From assembly GCF_002024165.1 (NCBI RefSeq), contig NZ_MWQN01000001.1, positions 6,448,001-6,512,000 of the forward strand: 64,000 bases of DNA. The letters run 5' to 3'. Both the position numbers and the translations under genes were made by a program. The notes under the pieces are model-generated. The model did not search any database. It had not been told where the DNA came from and saw nothing but the letters and a program-made list of their open reading frames with translations. Positions 12,243 through 21,804 of this stretch are shown piece by piece (the stretch's first letter is position 1; every line of letters begins with the position of its first letter). Origin of the DNA: Embleya scabrispora. Its GTDB lineage: Bacteria > Actinomycetota > Actinomycetes > Streptomycetales > Streptomycetaceae.

Positions 12243-13226
12243 ATGCGGACGGAATCGGCCGACAAACAGGGGCGCAACAACGCGGCACTGGCCAAGGCGC
12301 ACACGCTGATCGAGGCGTTGCCGTGGTTGGAGCGCTTCTACGGCAAGACCGTGGTGATCAAGTTCGGCGGCAACGCCATGGTCGACGACGCGCTCAAGCA
12401 GGCGTTCGCCCAGGACCTGGTCTTCCTGCGGTTCGCCGGGCTGCGCCCGGTGATCGTGCACGGCGGCGGCCCGCAGATCAGCGCGCAGCTCGACCGGCTC
12501 GGCATCGAGTCCTCGTTCGCCGGCGGCCTTCGGGTGACCACGCCCGAGGCGATGGACGTGGTGCGCATGGTCCTCGCCGGCCAGGTGCAGCGCGAGATCG
12601 TCGGCCTGATCAACCGGCACGGGCCGTTCGCCGTCGGGATGACCGGCGAGGACGCGCACACGATGACCGCGGAGAAGCGGCTCGCGGTCGTGGACGGCGA
12701 GTCGGTCGACATCGGCCTGGTCGGCGACATCGTCGAGGTCGACCCCGGCGCGATCCGGGCGCTGCTCGACGACAACCGGATACCGGTGATCTCCTCGATC
12801 GCGCGCGGCGCCGACGGGCACGTCTACAACGTCAACGCCGACACCGCGGCCTCGGCGCTCGCGGTGGCGCTCGGCGCGGAGAAACTGGTCGTGCTCACCG
12901 ACGTCGAGGGGCTGTACGCCGACTGGCCCGTCAGCGACGAGGTGATATCGCGCCTGGACGCCGACGAGTTGGCCGCGCTGATGCCGAACCTGTCCACCGG
13001 CATGCTGCCCAAGATGGAGGCGTGCCTGCGGGCCGTGCAGGCCGGGGTGCCGGCCGCGCACGTGCTCGACGGGCGCGTCGCGCACTCGCTGCTCCTCGAG
13101 GTGTTCACCGACGAGGGGATCGGGACCATGGTGGTGCCCGCTCGGGACAAGCAGGCCAAGGCCGCGGCGGCGGGCGACATCGACCACGCGGACAACGACG
13201 ACGAAGACTCCGAGGGGGCGGCGTGA
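12243..13226 (+). CDS. argB: Acetylglutamate kinase
   Basis: Phosphorylates N-acetylglutamate, usually the feedback-controlled step of the cyclic arginine pathway. Visible blocks: [12 protein letters not shown] (nucleotide-binding lysine loop), [29 protein letters not shown] (acetylglutamate pocket), [13 protein letters not shown] and [13 protein letters not shown]. 327 residues from the ATG chosen here, which has AGGGGGAG about four bases upstream. A GTG at 12207, overlapping the argJ stop by four bases, would add 12 residues and remains possible. An acidic tail ([13 protein letters not shown]) extends beyond the usual C-terminus. It overlaps argD by four bases. Confidence 0.95.
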   Translation: MRTESADKQGRNNAALAKAHTLIEALPWLERFYGKTVVIKFGGNAMVDDALKQAFAQDLVFLRFAGLRPVIVHGGGPQISAQLDRLGIESSFAGGLRVTTPEAMDVVRMVLAGQVQREIVGLINRHGPFAVGMTGEDAHTMTAEKRLAVVDGESVDIGLVGDIVEVDPGAIRALLDDNRIPVISSIARGADGHVYNVNADTAASALAVALGAEKLVVLTDVEGLYADWPVSDEVISRLDADELAALMPNLSTGMLPKMEACLRAVQAGVPAAHVLDGRVAHSLLLEVFTDEGIGTMVVPARDKQAKAAAAGDIDHADNDDEDSEGAA

Positions 13227-14440
13227 CCGGCACCGACAGCGGTGCCACCGGTGCGCTGACGCAGCGGTGGAACCAGGCACTGATGCACAACTACGGCACT
13301 CCCGCGATCGAGCTGACCAGCGGCTCGGGCGCGCGTGTCGTGGACGCCGCGGGCAACACCTACGTCGACTTTCTCGGCGGCATCGCGGTCAACGCGCTCG
13401 GCCACGCGCACCCGGCGATCGCCGCCGCGGTGGGCGCGCAGCTGGGCCGGCTGGGCCACGTGTCCAACCTCTACATCGCCGAACCGCCCGTGGCGCTCGC
13501 CGAGCGGCTGCTCGGCCTGTTCGACCGTCCCGGCCGGGTCTACTTCGGCAACTCGGGCGCCGAGGCCAACGAGGCCGCGTTCAAGATCGCCCGGCGTACC
13601 GGTCGACCGCAGATCATCGCCGCCGAGGGCGGCTTCCACGGCCGCACCATGGGCGCGCTGGCGATGACCGGCCAGCCCGCCAAGCGCGAGCCGTTCGCCC
13701 CGCTGCCCGGCGGCGTCGACTTCGTGCCCTACGGCGACGTCGACGCGCTGCGCGCCGCCGTCGGTCCGCGGACCGCCGCGGTGATCCTGGAGCCCATCCA
13801 GGGCGAGAACGGCGTGGTCATGCCCGGCGCGGGCTATCTGGCCGCGGCCCGGGAGATCACCGCCGCGCACGGCGCGCTGCTGATCCTGGACGAGATCCAG
13901 ACCGGCATAGCCCGCACCGGCGCCTGGTTCGCCCACCAGCCGCTCGGCATCGAGCCCGACGTGGTCACGCTGGCCAAGGGCCTGGGCGGCGGGCTGCCGA
14001 TCGGCGCCTGTGTCGCCTTCGGGCCGGCGGCCGAGCTGTTGCGGCCGGGCCAGCACGGCACCACGTTCGGCGGCAACCCGATCTGCTGCGCCGCGGCGCT
14101 CGCGGTGCTCGACACGATCGAGAACGACGACCTGTGCACCCGTTCGGCGCAACTCGGCGAGCGACTGCGGGCGGGAATCGACAAGATCGCCCATCCGCTG
14201 GTCGACGAGGTGAGCGGAGCGGGCCTGTTGATCGGTATCGTGCTCACCGCACCGGTGGCGCAGGCGGTGCAACGGGCGGCACAGGACGCGGGTTTCCTCG
14301 TCAACGCCGCCGTGCCCACCCGGGTTCGGCTCGCCCCGCCGCTCGTCGTCGACGACGCGGACGTGGACGCGCTGCTCGGGGCGCTGCCCGCAATCCTGGA
14401 CGCCGGCCTCGCCGCCGCACCCGCCGGAGGAACTTCGTGA
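13223..14440 (+). CDS. argD: Acetylornithine aminotransferase
   Basis: PLP-dependent class III aminotransferase that converts N-acetylglutamate semialdehyde to N-acetylornithine. 405 residues. Landmarks: [13 protein letters not shown] (PLP phosphate site), [33 protein letters not shown] and the Schiff-base lysine in [13 protein letters not shown] (Lys252). The GTG start overlaps the argB stop by four bases; its first 18 bases match those at 12207 in 17 positions. Its own stop overlaps the GTG of the arginine-rich leader ORF, so the coupled chain continues toward argR. Confidence 0.96.
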   Translation: MTGTDSGATGALTQRWNQALMHNYGTPAIELTSGSGARVVDAAGNTYVDFLGGIAVNALGHAHPAIAAAVGAQLGRLGHVSNLYIAEPPVALAERLLGLFDRPGRVYFGNSGAEANEAAFKIARRTGRPQIIAAEGGFHGRTMGALAMTGQPAKREPFAPLPGGVDFVPYGDVDALRAAVGPRTAAVILEPIQGENGVVMPGAGYLAAAREITAAHGALLILDEIQTGIARTGAWFAHQPLGIEPDVVTLAKGLGGGLPIGACVAFGPAAELLRPGQHGTTFGGNPICCAAALAVLDTIENDDLCTRSAQLGERLRAGIDKIAHPLVDEVSGAGLLIGIVLTAPVAQAVQRAAQDAGFLVNAAVPTRVRLAPPLVVDDADVDALLGALPAILDAGLAAAPAGGTS

Positions 14441-14472
14441 ACACCGTCCGACGACGACGCGTGCGGCGCTAG
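14437..14472 (+). CDS. Arginine-rich 11-codon leader ORF between argD and argR
   Basis: GTG-initiated peptide [11 protein letters not shown]: six of eleven residues are Arg, read as CGA-CGA-CGA-CGC, then GTG, then CGG-CGC before TAG. A clear Shine-Dalgarno sequence (GGAGG, 14426-14430) lies six bases before the GTG, and the GTG overlaps the argD stop in the same GTGA arrangement used by the true genes upstream. The stop is 13 bases before the argR ATG, which itself has only a weak ribosome site. A codon run matching the pathway end-product is the hallmark of ribosome-mediated attenuation or coupling, so I read it as an arginine-sensing leader for argR. That function is inference; a chance ORF is not excluded. 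Confidence 0.6.
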   Translation: MNTVRRRRVRR

Positions 14473-14485
14473 GCGGGGTCGGCCC

Positions 14486-15049
14486 ATGAGCAGCGAGCCC
14501 GGCGCCGGCGAGCCCGGCACCGACGCGACCCCGGTCGAGGGCGTATACGCGGTGCCCAGCACCCGGATCGCCCGCCACCGGCGGATCGTCGACATCCTGA
14601 CCCGACACCCGGTCCGGTCGCAGAACCAACTCGCCCGGCTGCTCGCCGAGGACGGACTCGCCGTCACCCAGGCCACGCTGTCCCGGGACCTCGACGAACT
14701 CGGCGCGGTGAAGATCCGCGACGCGGAGGGATCGCTGATCTACGCCGTGCCGGCGGAGGGCGGCGATCGCACCCCCCGGGCGCCGCTGGAGGAGTCCGCG
14801 GTCGAGGGGCGGCTGTCCCGGCTGGCCGGCGAACTGCTGGTGTCGGCCGAGGCGTCGGGCAACCTCGTCGTAGTGCGCACACCACCCGGGGCGGCCCAGT
14901 TCCTGGCCTCCGCGATGGACCACGCCGAGTCCCGGCTGATCCTGGGCACCATCGCCGGCGACGACACCATCCTGATGGTCTCGCGCGACCCGGAGGGCGG
15001 CGCGGCGCTCGCCGCGCACCTCCTGGCGCTCGCCGAGCACAAGGGATAG
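14486..15049 (+). CDS. argR: Arginine repressor
   Basis: Hexameric arginine-responsive repressor that binds ARG boxes. The N-terminal winged helix has [24 protein letters not shown] and [18 protein letters not shown]; the C-terminal oligomerisation and arginine-binding domain includes the [15 protein letters not shown] block, with Gly-Asp-Asp that contacts arginine. 187 residues, about 15-25 longer than many ArgR proteins because of an N-terminal tail ([15 protein letters not shown]). The ribosome site is poor, which fits dependence on the short leader ORF ending 13 bases upstream. It probably represses argC and itself. Confidence 0.95.
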   Translation: MSSEPGAGEPGTDATPVEGVYAVPSTRIARHRRIVDILTRHPVRSQNQLARLLAEDGLAVTQATLSRDLDELGAVKIRDAEGSLIYAVPAEGGDRTPRAPLEESAVEGRLSRLAGELLVSAEASGNLVVVRTPPGAAQFLASAMDHAESRLILGTIAGDDTILMVSRDPEGGAALAAHLLALAEHKG

Positions 15050-15155
15050 GCGGAGCCCGGCCCGGCGCAACCACCCGCTTACGCACCCGCACACCGCCGG
15101 AGCGCTCGGCTCGGGCCGACCCCGGCACCACATCTGCCGTACCGCTCATTCGTAA

Positions 15156-16754
<1,599 letters not shown>

Positions 16755-16782
16755 CGCCGTACGGCACCGGGATCGACCTGAG

Positions 16783-16826
16783 ACGATGGGCCCGCAACCT
16801 CCGGGGGGAGGTGGCGGGCCCATCGT
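16783..16826 (+). terminator. Terminator hairpin after argH
   Basis: Inverted repeat of 18 bp with one mismatch (arms 16783-16800 and 16809-16826) around an 8-nt G-rich loop. It closes the arginine unit. The remaining gap to 16993 is locally less GC-rich (about 16890-16980) and probably holds the promoter of the hydrolase operon; no clear -10/-35 pair was fixed. Confidence 0.8.
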
Positions 16827-16993
16827 CGTGTCCGCCTGCCGTGGCACGTCCGGTTTCGGGGTGGTTGCACGAGTGTGAGCGGAAGTCGCGGTTCCAGTAC
16901 CAATTGTGAAATCGCGGTTACCAAAAGCGATCGAACATATTCGCTCCGTTGATTCCGTACTAGGGTCGGCTCAAATCGAGGGGAGGGATCGGC

Positions 16994-18238
16994 ATGCTCG
17001 ATCACCTGCGTCGAATACGTTCCCAGGGGGAGAAGTCCGCCGCCGTGGTCGCGGATCTTCCGGTCGGCGCGCTGCTGCGCAGTGTCCCCTCCTCGGTGGG
17101 CTTCGGAGTGCGCTCCTATGTGCGGTCGTTGCGCGCCGAGCGGCGCCGACATCCCGAGATACCCACCGTGTTCCCCACCCCGGGACTGGTCTCCGCGGCC
17201 TTCCTGGACGAACTCGTGGTGGCCGTCCTGGCCGGCGGCCGGCTGTCCCCGGACCCCGAGGACGTCCAACGGATCCGGATCGAAATCGCCGACGCGGTGG
17301 CCAAGTTCCGCGCCGAGAGCTACCTCGACGATCCGACCCGCTTCCACCCCCGACCGCCCGCCCCGGACGACCCGGTGCTCCGGGACCGGCTCTACGGCAC
17401 CATCGGCTACGAGCAACTGACGTTCGAGAGCGGGTACATGCCCCGAGCCGGCGTGCCGGGGGCCACCCGGTGGCAGGGGGCGGGCGCCAATCAGCGGGTG
17501 TGGGCGTACGTGCTGCGCCACCCCGGCGCACCGCGGCCGTGGCTGGTGAACCTGCACGGCTTCGGCATGGGCCGACCCGGCGACCTGGCCGCGTTCCGCT
17601 CGCAGCGGCTGCACCGCGAACTCGGCGTCAACGTGATCCACCCGGTGCTGCCCATGCACGGGCCGCGCAAGAGCACGCGCACCCACGACGGCACGTTCAT
17701 CTCGTTCGACTACCTCGGCAACGTGCACGGCCTGGGGCAGGCCGTGTGGGACGTGCGCCGCTGCCTGGCGTGGGTGCGCGGGCAGGGTGACGCCGACACC
17801 CCCGTCGCGGTGCACGGGCTCTCGCTGGGCGCCTACGTCGCCGCCCTGGTCGCGGGCCTGGAGGACCTGGACTGCGTGATCGTCGGCGTGCCCTCGGTCG
17901 ACATGGCGTGGGTGATGTCGCACCACGTACCCGAGGACGTCGAGCGCGAGGTGCGCGCGGCGGGGTTGCTCGGCGCGGACGCCGAGACGGTCCACCGTGT
18001 GGTCTCGCCGCTGGCGGTGACCCCCCGGGTGCCGCTGGAGCGGCGCTTCGTCTACGCCGGCCTGGCCGATCGGATGGCCACGCCGCAGCAGGCGTATCGG
18101 CTCTGGAAGCACTGGGAGGAACCATCCGTCTGCTGGTACCGGGGCTCGCACATCGGAGCCGTGTGGAACCGGCAGGCGCACCGCTTCATCGAGGATGCCC
18201 TGACCTCGTCGGGCATCGGGAGGAGGAAAACCTGGTGA
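16994..18238 (+). CDS. Alpha/beta-hydrolase of a lipid-associated operon
   Basis: A 414-residue alpha/beta-hydrolase fold protein. The nucleophile elbow is VAVHGLSLGAY with Ser277 as the likely nucleophile; the oxyanion-side strand is WLVNLHGFGMGRPGD, and the C-terminal His is probably in GSHIGAVWNRQAH. About 130 N-terminal residues before the hydrolase core are not recognised. Substrate unknown; coupling to a wax ester synthase suggests an esterase or lipase acting on acyl esters (inference). The ATG has GAGGGAGGGATCGGC upstream, a good ribosome site. The stop overlaps the next gene's GTG by four bases. Confidence 0.8.
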   Translation: MLDHLRRIRSQGEKSAAVVADLPVGALLRSVPSSVGFGVRSYVRSLRAERRRHPEIPTVFPTPGLVSAAFLDELVVAVLAGGRLSPDPEDVQRIRIEIADAVAKFRAESYLDDPTRFHPRPPAPDDPVLRDRLYGTIGYEQLTFESGYMPRAGVPGATRWQGAGANQRVWAYVLRHPGAPRPWLVNLHGFGMGRPGDLAAFRSQRLHRELGVNVIHPVLPMHGPRKSTRTHDGTFISFDYLGNVHGLGQAVWDVRRCLAWVRGQGDADTPVAVHGLSLGAYVAALVAGLEDLDCVIVGVPSVDMAWVMSHHVPEDVEREVRAAGLLGADAETVHRVVSPLAVTPRVPLERRFVYAGLADRMATPQQAYRLWKHWEEPSVCWYRGSHIGAVWNRQAHRFIEDALTSSGIGRRKTW

Positions 18239-19785
18239 AGCTCTCCGGTCTGGATTCGGCATTCCTGGCCCTGGAGTCGCAGGAGTGGCCGGCGCACGTC
18301 GTCTGCCTGACCATCGTCGACGCCTCGGACACCGGGGGCCGCGTCGACCGCGCCGCGTTCGCGCGCACGCTGGCCGCGCGACTGCCCCGGCTGCCGCTGC
18401 TGCGCCGCAAACTGGTCCGCGGCCCGTGGGGGCTGGCCCGGCCGCACTGGGTCGAGGACCCCGACTTCGATCTGGGCAACCACCTGCGTCGGGCCACCCT
18501 GGCGGCTCCCGGCGGCCGGCGTGAACTGACCGCCATGGCCGAGGAGATCTACCGCCACCGCCTGGACCGCGACCGCCCGCTGTGGGAGTGGTGGATCGTC
18601 GACGGCCTGGAGAACGGGCGGGTCGCGCACCTGTGGAAGGTGCACCACGCGTGCATCGACGGGCGCTCCGGCGCCGCGATGCAGGAGATCTTCTTCGACG
18701 CCGTCCCGAACCCGCCGGCCGAGCAGGCGCCCGCGTCGGCGCTCGCGCCGACCGAGCCGGAAGGTGTGCCCGAGGGATGGGACGCGCTCCGCGAGGGCGC
18801 GCTCTCGCTGGCCGGCACGCCCGTGCGGGTGGGCCGGCAACTCGGCCGCCTGGGACAGGGCGTGCTACAGGCCGCGCTGACCGGACGGCTGAGCCGGGCG
18901 CTGCCGCTGAACGTGCCCAGGACCCGGTTCAACGCGCCGATCGGCCCGCGGCGGGCGTACGGCTTCTGCAGCGTCTCGCTCTCCGACGTCAAGCTGGTGA
19001 AGAACGCCTTCGGGGTCAAGGTCAACGACGTGGTGCTCGCGATGGTGGCCGGCGCGCTGCGCGAACACCTGGACGCGCTGGGCGAGTTGCCCGAGCGGGA
19101 ACTGGTCGCCACGGTGCCGGTGGACGCCACGCGCGGCGGCGAGCGCGCCGGCGGCAACCTGATCACCGGGATGCTGGTGGGGCTGGCCACCGACGTGGCC
19201 GAGCCCGGCGAGCGGCTGCTGTGCGTACACGAGAACTCCGACGCGGCCAAGGCCGTGCAGAGCGCGATGGGCGGCGAGTTGCTCACGGGTCTGGCCGAGG
19301 CGCCGCCGCCGGCGCTGCTCGGGGCGCTCGGCGGGCTCTACCGCGAGGCCCGGCTCGCGTCCGTGTTGCCGGCGTTGTGCAACGTCACCGTCTCGAACGT
19401 GCCCGGCCCGCGCAGGCCGCTGTATGCCCACGGGCAGAGGGTGGAGGCGTTTCATTCGATGGGGATCATCGCCGACGGCTTCGGGCTGTTCATCGGTGGC
19501 ATGAGCTACGACGACCGGATCGACATCGGCGTGCTGGCCGATCGGGACGCGCTGCCGGACCCGTTCGCCCTGGCGGACGCCATCGTCGAGCAGTTGAACC
19601 ACCTGTTGAAGGCGGCGGACGAGGTCGCGCCGCCGCGCCCGACGCGGGATCTGCCGGCCGAGCCCTTCGGCGCGGGTGGCGCGGAGAGCGGGGCCGGGGC
19701 CGTCGTGCCCAAGGTGCCCGGTCCGCGACGGGTCGAGGAGGATCGTGCGGTCGATGCCGCCGGATTCGAGGCGGGTCGCGCGTGA
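18235..19785 (+). CDS. Wax ester synthase / diacylglycerol O-acyltransferase (WS/DGAT)
   Basis: Transfers an acyl chain from acyl-CoA to a long-chain alcohol or to diacylglycerol, making storage wax ester or triacylglycerol. The active-site motif HHxxxDG is HHACIDG (residues 137-143), preceded by the PLWE block (115-118). The N-terminus LSGLDSAFLALES is typical, as are the later NDVVLAMVAGALREHL and the C-terminal CNVTVSNVPGPRRPLY blocks. 516 residues. GTG start coupled to the hydrolase by GTGA, with AGGAGG ten bases upstream. The last 50 residues are low-complexity. The downstream SDR is again coupled by GTGA. Confidence 0.94.
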   Translation: MKLSGLDSAFLALESQEWPAHVVCLTIVDASDTGGRVDRAAFARTLAARLPRLPLLRRKLVRGPWGLARPHWVEDPDFDLGNHLRRATLAAPGGRRELTAMAEEIYRHRLDRDRPLWEWWIVDGLENGRVAHLWKVHHACIDGRSGAAMQEIFFDAVPNPPAEQAPASALAPTEPEGVPEGWDALREGALSLAGTPVRVGRQLGRLGQGVLQAALTGRLSRALPLNVPRTRFNAPIGPRRAYGFCSVSLSDVKLVKNAFGVKVNDVVLAMVAGALREHLDALGELPERELVATVPVDATRGGERAGGNLITGMLVGLATDVAEPGERLLCVHENSDAAKAVQSAMGGELLTGLAEAPPPALLGALGGLYREARLASVLPALCNVTVSNVPGPRRPLYAHGQRVEAFHSMGIIADGFGLFIGGMSYDDRIDIGVLADRDALPDPFALADAIVEQLNHLLKAADEVAPPRPTRDLPAEPFGAGGAESGAGAVVPKVPGPRRVEEDRAVDAAGFEAGRA

Positions 19786-20612
19786 GCAGAACGGCACTGG
19801 TCACCGGCGCCAACTCCGGGCTCGGCCTGGCCACCGTGCTCGCGCTGGCCCGGGCGGGCGTGGACACCGTCGGCAGTGTGCGTACGGCGGCCAAGGCCGA
19901 GGCGGTCCTGGCCGCGGCGGACGCGGCCGGGGTCGAGGTGCGCACCGTGCTCCTGGACGTCACCGACGCGGCCGGCGGCAAGGACGTGATCGAGCGGATC
20001 CGTCCCGACATCCTGGTCAACAACGCCGGCGGCACCGCGTTCGCCCCCGTGCTCGACGTGTCGGAGGAGGACGCCCGCCACCAGCTGGAGACCGCGCTGT
20101 TCGGCCCGATGCGGCTGGCCCGCTTCGCCGTTCCGCACATGCGCGAACGCGGGTGGGGCCGGGTGGTGCAGATCTCCTCGCTGGCCGGACGGATCACATA
20201 TCCGCTGCTCGGCTGGTATCAGGCCGGGAAGCACGCGCTGGAGGCGGCGTCGGGCGCGTTGCGGGTGGAGTTGGCCGGGGCCGGAATCGACGTCGTGGTG
20301 GTCTCGCCCGGCGGCTTTCGCAGCGGCGCCACCGAGGAGATGGCCGACGCGGTCGAGCGCCATCGCGGCACCGCGTTCGCCACCGCGTTCCGCCGGATGG
20401 ACCTGGGCTTTTCGATCATGAAGCCGCTGTGGAGCGAGCCGGAGACGGTCGCCGACACGATCGCCCTGGCCGCCACCACGAAGTCGCCCAGGTCGCGCTA
20501 CGTGGTCGGGGTCGACGCACATCTGACGCTGCTCGTGCACCAGGCCACCGAACCGTTCGCGATGGTGCGCGCGCTCAAGGAGGGAGTCGTCCGCCGAGTC
20601 ACGGGCCTGTAG
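19782..20612 (+). CDS. Short-chain dehydrogenase/reductase of the WS/DGAT operon
   Basis: A 276-residue classical SDR: TGANSGLG cofactor motif (residues 8-15), NNAGG at 80-84, catalytic Ser132/133 in QISSLAG and Tyr146-Lys150 in YQAGK. The GTG start overlaps the WS/DGAT stop by four bases. Next to a wax ester synthase, a role in making or oxidising a fatty alcohol or ketone intermediate is possible but not shown. A GC-rich hairpin directly follows the stop. Confidence 0.88.
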   Translation: MSRTALVTGANSGLGLATVLALARAGVDTVGSVRTAAKAEAVLAAADAAGVEVRTVLLDVTDAAGGKDVIERIRPDILVNNAGGTAFAPVLDVSEEDARHQLETALFGPMRLARFAVPHMRERGWGRVVQISSLAGRITYPLLGWYQAGKHALEAASGALRVELAGAGIDVVVVSPGGFRSGATEEMADAVERHRGTAFATAFRRMDLGFSIMKPLWSEPETVADTIALAATTKSPRSRYVVGVDAHLTLLVHQATEPFAMVRALKEGVVRRVTGL

Positions 20613-20614
20613 CC

Positions 20615-20637
20615 GGCCGGGCCGGGTCGGCCCGGCC
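20615..20637 (+). terminator. Terminator hairpin after the SDR
   Basis: Perfect 9-bp stem GGCCGGGCC / GGCCCGGCC around a 5-nt loop, beginning two bases after the stop codon. It ends the hydrolase-WS/DGAT-SDR unit. Confidence 0.7.
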
Positions 20638-20935
20638 CTCCGGAGCGGTCCTGCGTGCCGCGCGCGGTGGCCACATCCCGCGTTCCACGACACGCACTTT
20701 TCCGGCGATTCACCCCATCGGGCGCACTTCGTCGAACACGCTGCCTGAACGCCGGATTGCGCGTAGGTGAGGGCCGGGTAGAAGTCCGGGAAAAGCCGTG
20801 TGGAACAGTGACGAATGCAGTGTTCACGCGCGTGTTCGAGAAGGGGACAACCCTCCCCCTTCGCAACGGACACGGGGCTCGACGCTGCGGCACACACATC
20901 CGCGCGGTGATCAGGGCGATCAGGGGAGCAATCCG
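20638..20935 (+). promoter_or_regulatory. Leader region of the GNAT gene with an internal hairpin
   Basis: About 300 bp without a gene. It contains a hairpin GAAGGGG / CCCCTTC (20839-20862) and a stretch from 20798 that stays in frame with the acetyltransferase, beginning GTG-TGG-AAC. I prefer the downstream ATG as start because of its ribosome site; the upstream part is more likely 5' leader. No clear promoter could be fixed. Confidence 0.4.
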
Positions 20936-21412
20936 ATGGGGCAGAACGTGGGTATCGGCACGGCGGACGTATCCGACGCCGAGCAGATTCTCAAGCTTCA
21001 GTACCTCTGTTACCAGGGCGAGGCCGCCCTCTACAACGACTACGGCATCGAGCCGCTGACGCAGAGCCTGGAGAGCCTGCGCGCCGAGTTCGAGACGCAC
21101 ACCGTGCTGGTGGCGCGCCTGGGCGAGGAGGTCGTCGGCTCGGTGCGCGGCACCATCGACGACGGCGTGGCCCGGATCGGCAAGCTGATCGTGCACCCCC
21201 GACTGCAGCGGCACATGCTCGGCACCCGGTTGCTGCGCGCGATCGAGGCGAAACTCGCCGACGCGGCGGAGTACGAACTGTTCACCGGTCACCGCAGCGA
21301 GAACAACCTGCGGCTGTACGAACGCCTCGGCTACGTCTCCGGCCGGATCGAGAAGGTCAGCCCCCGGCTGAGCCTGGTCTACCTGCGCAAGACCGCCGTC
21401 CTCGCGGCCTGA
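20936..21412 (+). CDS. GNAT family N-acetyltransferase
   Basis: A 158-residue acetyl-CoA-dependent acetyltransferase of the GNAT fold. Motif A (acetyl-CoA binding) is RIGKLIVHPRLQRHMLGTRLL, with the glutamine/arginine-rich turn, and motif B contains ENNLRLYERLGYVS. The N-terminal segment SDAEQILKLQYLCYQGEAALYNDY is a block I recognise from Streptomyces relatives. The acceptor amine is unknown. The start is decided by AGGGGAGC eight bases upstream. It is a single gene with its own terminator downstream. Confidence 0.9.
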   Translation: MGQNVGIGTADVSDAEQILKLQYLCYQGEAALYNDYGIEPLTQSLESLRAEFETHTVLVARLGEEVVGSVRGTIDDGVARIGKLIVHPRLQRHMLGTRLLRAIEAKLADAAEYELFTGHRSENNLRLYERLGYVSGRIEKVSPRLSLVYLRKTAVLAA

Positions 21413-21453
21413 TCGACGCCTGCGGCATCGACGCCTGCGGGCCGGGCACCCCA

Positions 21454-21492
21454 AAGCCCCGGCGACCTTGGAATCCATGGTCGCCGGGGCTT
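21454..21492 (+). terminator. Terminator hairpin after the GNAT gene
   Basis: Perfect 14-bp stem AAGCCCCGGCGACC and its complement, 11-nt loop, 41 bases after the stop codon. It isolates the acetyltransferase from the met leader just downstream. Confidence 0.85.
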
Positions 21493-21553
21493 CGTCGGCT
21501 CCGGTCGCAGGTGCTTCGGCGGATGACATTTCCATTGCGAGGCGTGTGTCTGC

Positions 21554-21565
21554 TTTAATCGGATC
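21554..21565 (+). promoter_or_regulatory. -10 element of a leaderless promoter for the met leader ORF
   Basis: TTTAAT (21554-21559) is one mismatch from TATAAT and stands out in this GC-rich DNA. Six bases separate it from the ATG at 21566, so transcription should start at or next to that ATG. No convincing -35 at standard spacing was seen; an ATGACA at 21523-21528 is too far upstream. Confidence 0.6.
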
Positions 21566-21664
21566 ATGTTCACGACGGCTCACATCTCCGGCACCGCGGC
21601 TACCGCCACGGGTTGTCGCTGCATGTGCCGTTCGTGTCAGATGTGTCGAATGTGTGGCTGTTGA
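21566..21664 (+). CDS. Leaderless Cys/Met-rich leader peptide upstream of metNIQ
   Basis: A 32-codon ORF whose second half reads CRCMCRSCQMCRMCGC: seven Cys and three Met among the last 16 residues, while the first half is an ordinary Thr/Ala-rich stretch. All Cys codons are TGT or TGC. It has no ribosome site but starts one helix turn after a -10 box, as expected for a leaderless mRNA. In mycobacteria, leaderless poly-Cys small ORFs are known to act as cysteine-responsive attenuators of downstream sulfur genes. Here the target would be the methionine importer 140 bp downstream. The added Met codons are notable. A function as a free peptide (metal binding) is a weaker alternative. Confidence 0.72.
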   Translation: MFTTAHISGTAATATGCRCMCRSCQMCRMCGC

Positions 21665-21743
21665 GGATTTGAGGGCCTGATCCCTCTCCCGGGCCGAGCG
21701 CTCCGCGCCCCCGGTGTCACCCCCGCCACGCCCCCTGTGTGAT

Positions 21744-21776
21744 CGAGTCGCGCGGCCCTTTGTCGGGCCCGATTCG
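21744..21776 (+). promoter_or_regulatory. Stem-loop between the met leader ORF and metN
   Basis: A 12-bp stem with one G-T pair and a 3-nt bulge: CGAGTCG plus GGCCC pairing with GGGCC plus CGATTCG, 6-nt loop. It lies 80 bases after the leader stop codon and 16 bases before the metN ribosome site (GAGGA, 21793-21797). It could be an attenuator terminator or anti-sequester switched by ribosome position on the leader ORF. That role is inference. Confidence 0.45.
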
Positions 21777-21804
21777 GCACGCACATCCACCCGAGGAATT
21801 CACG

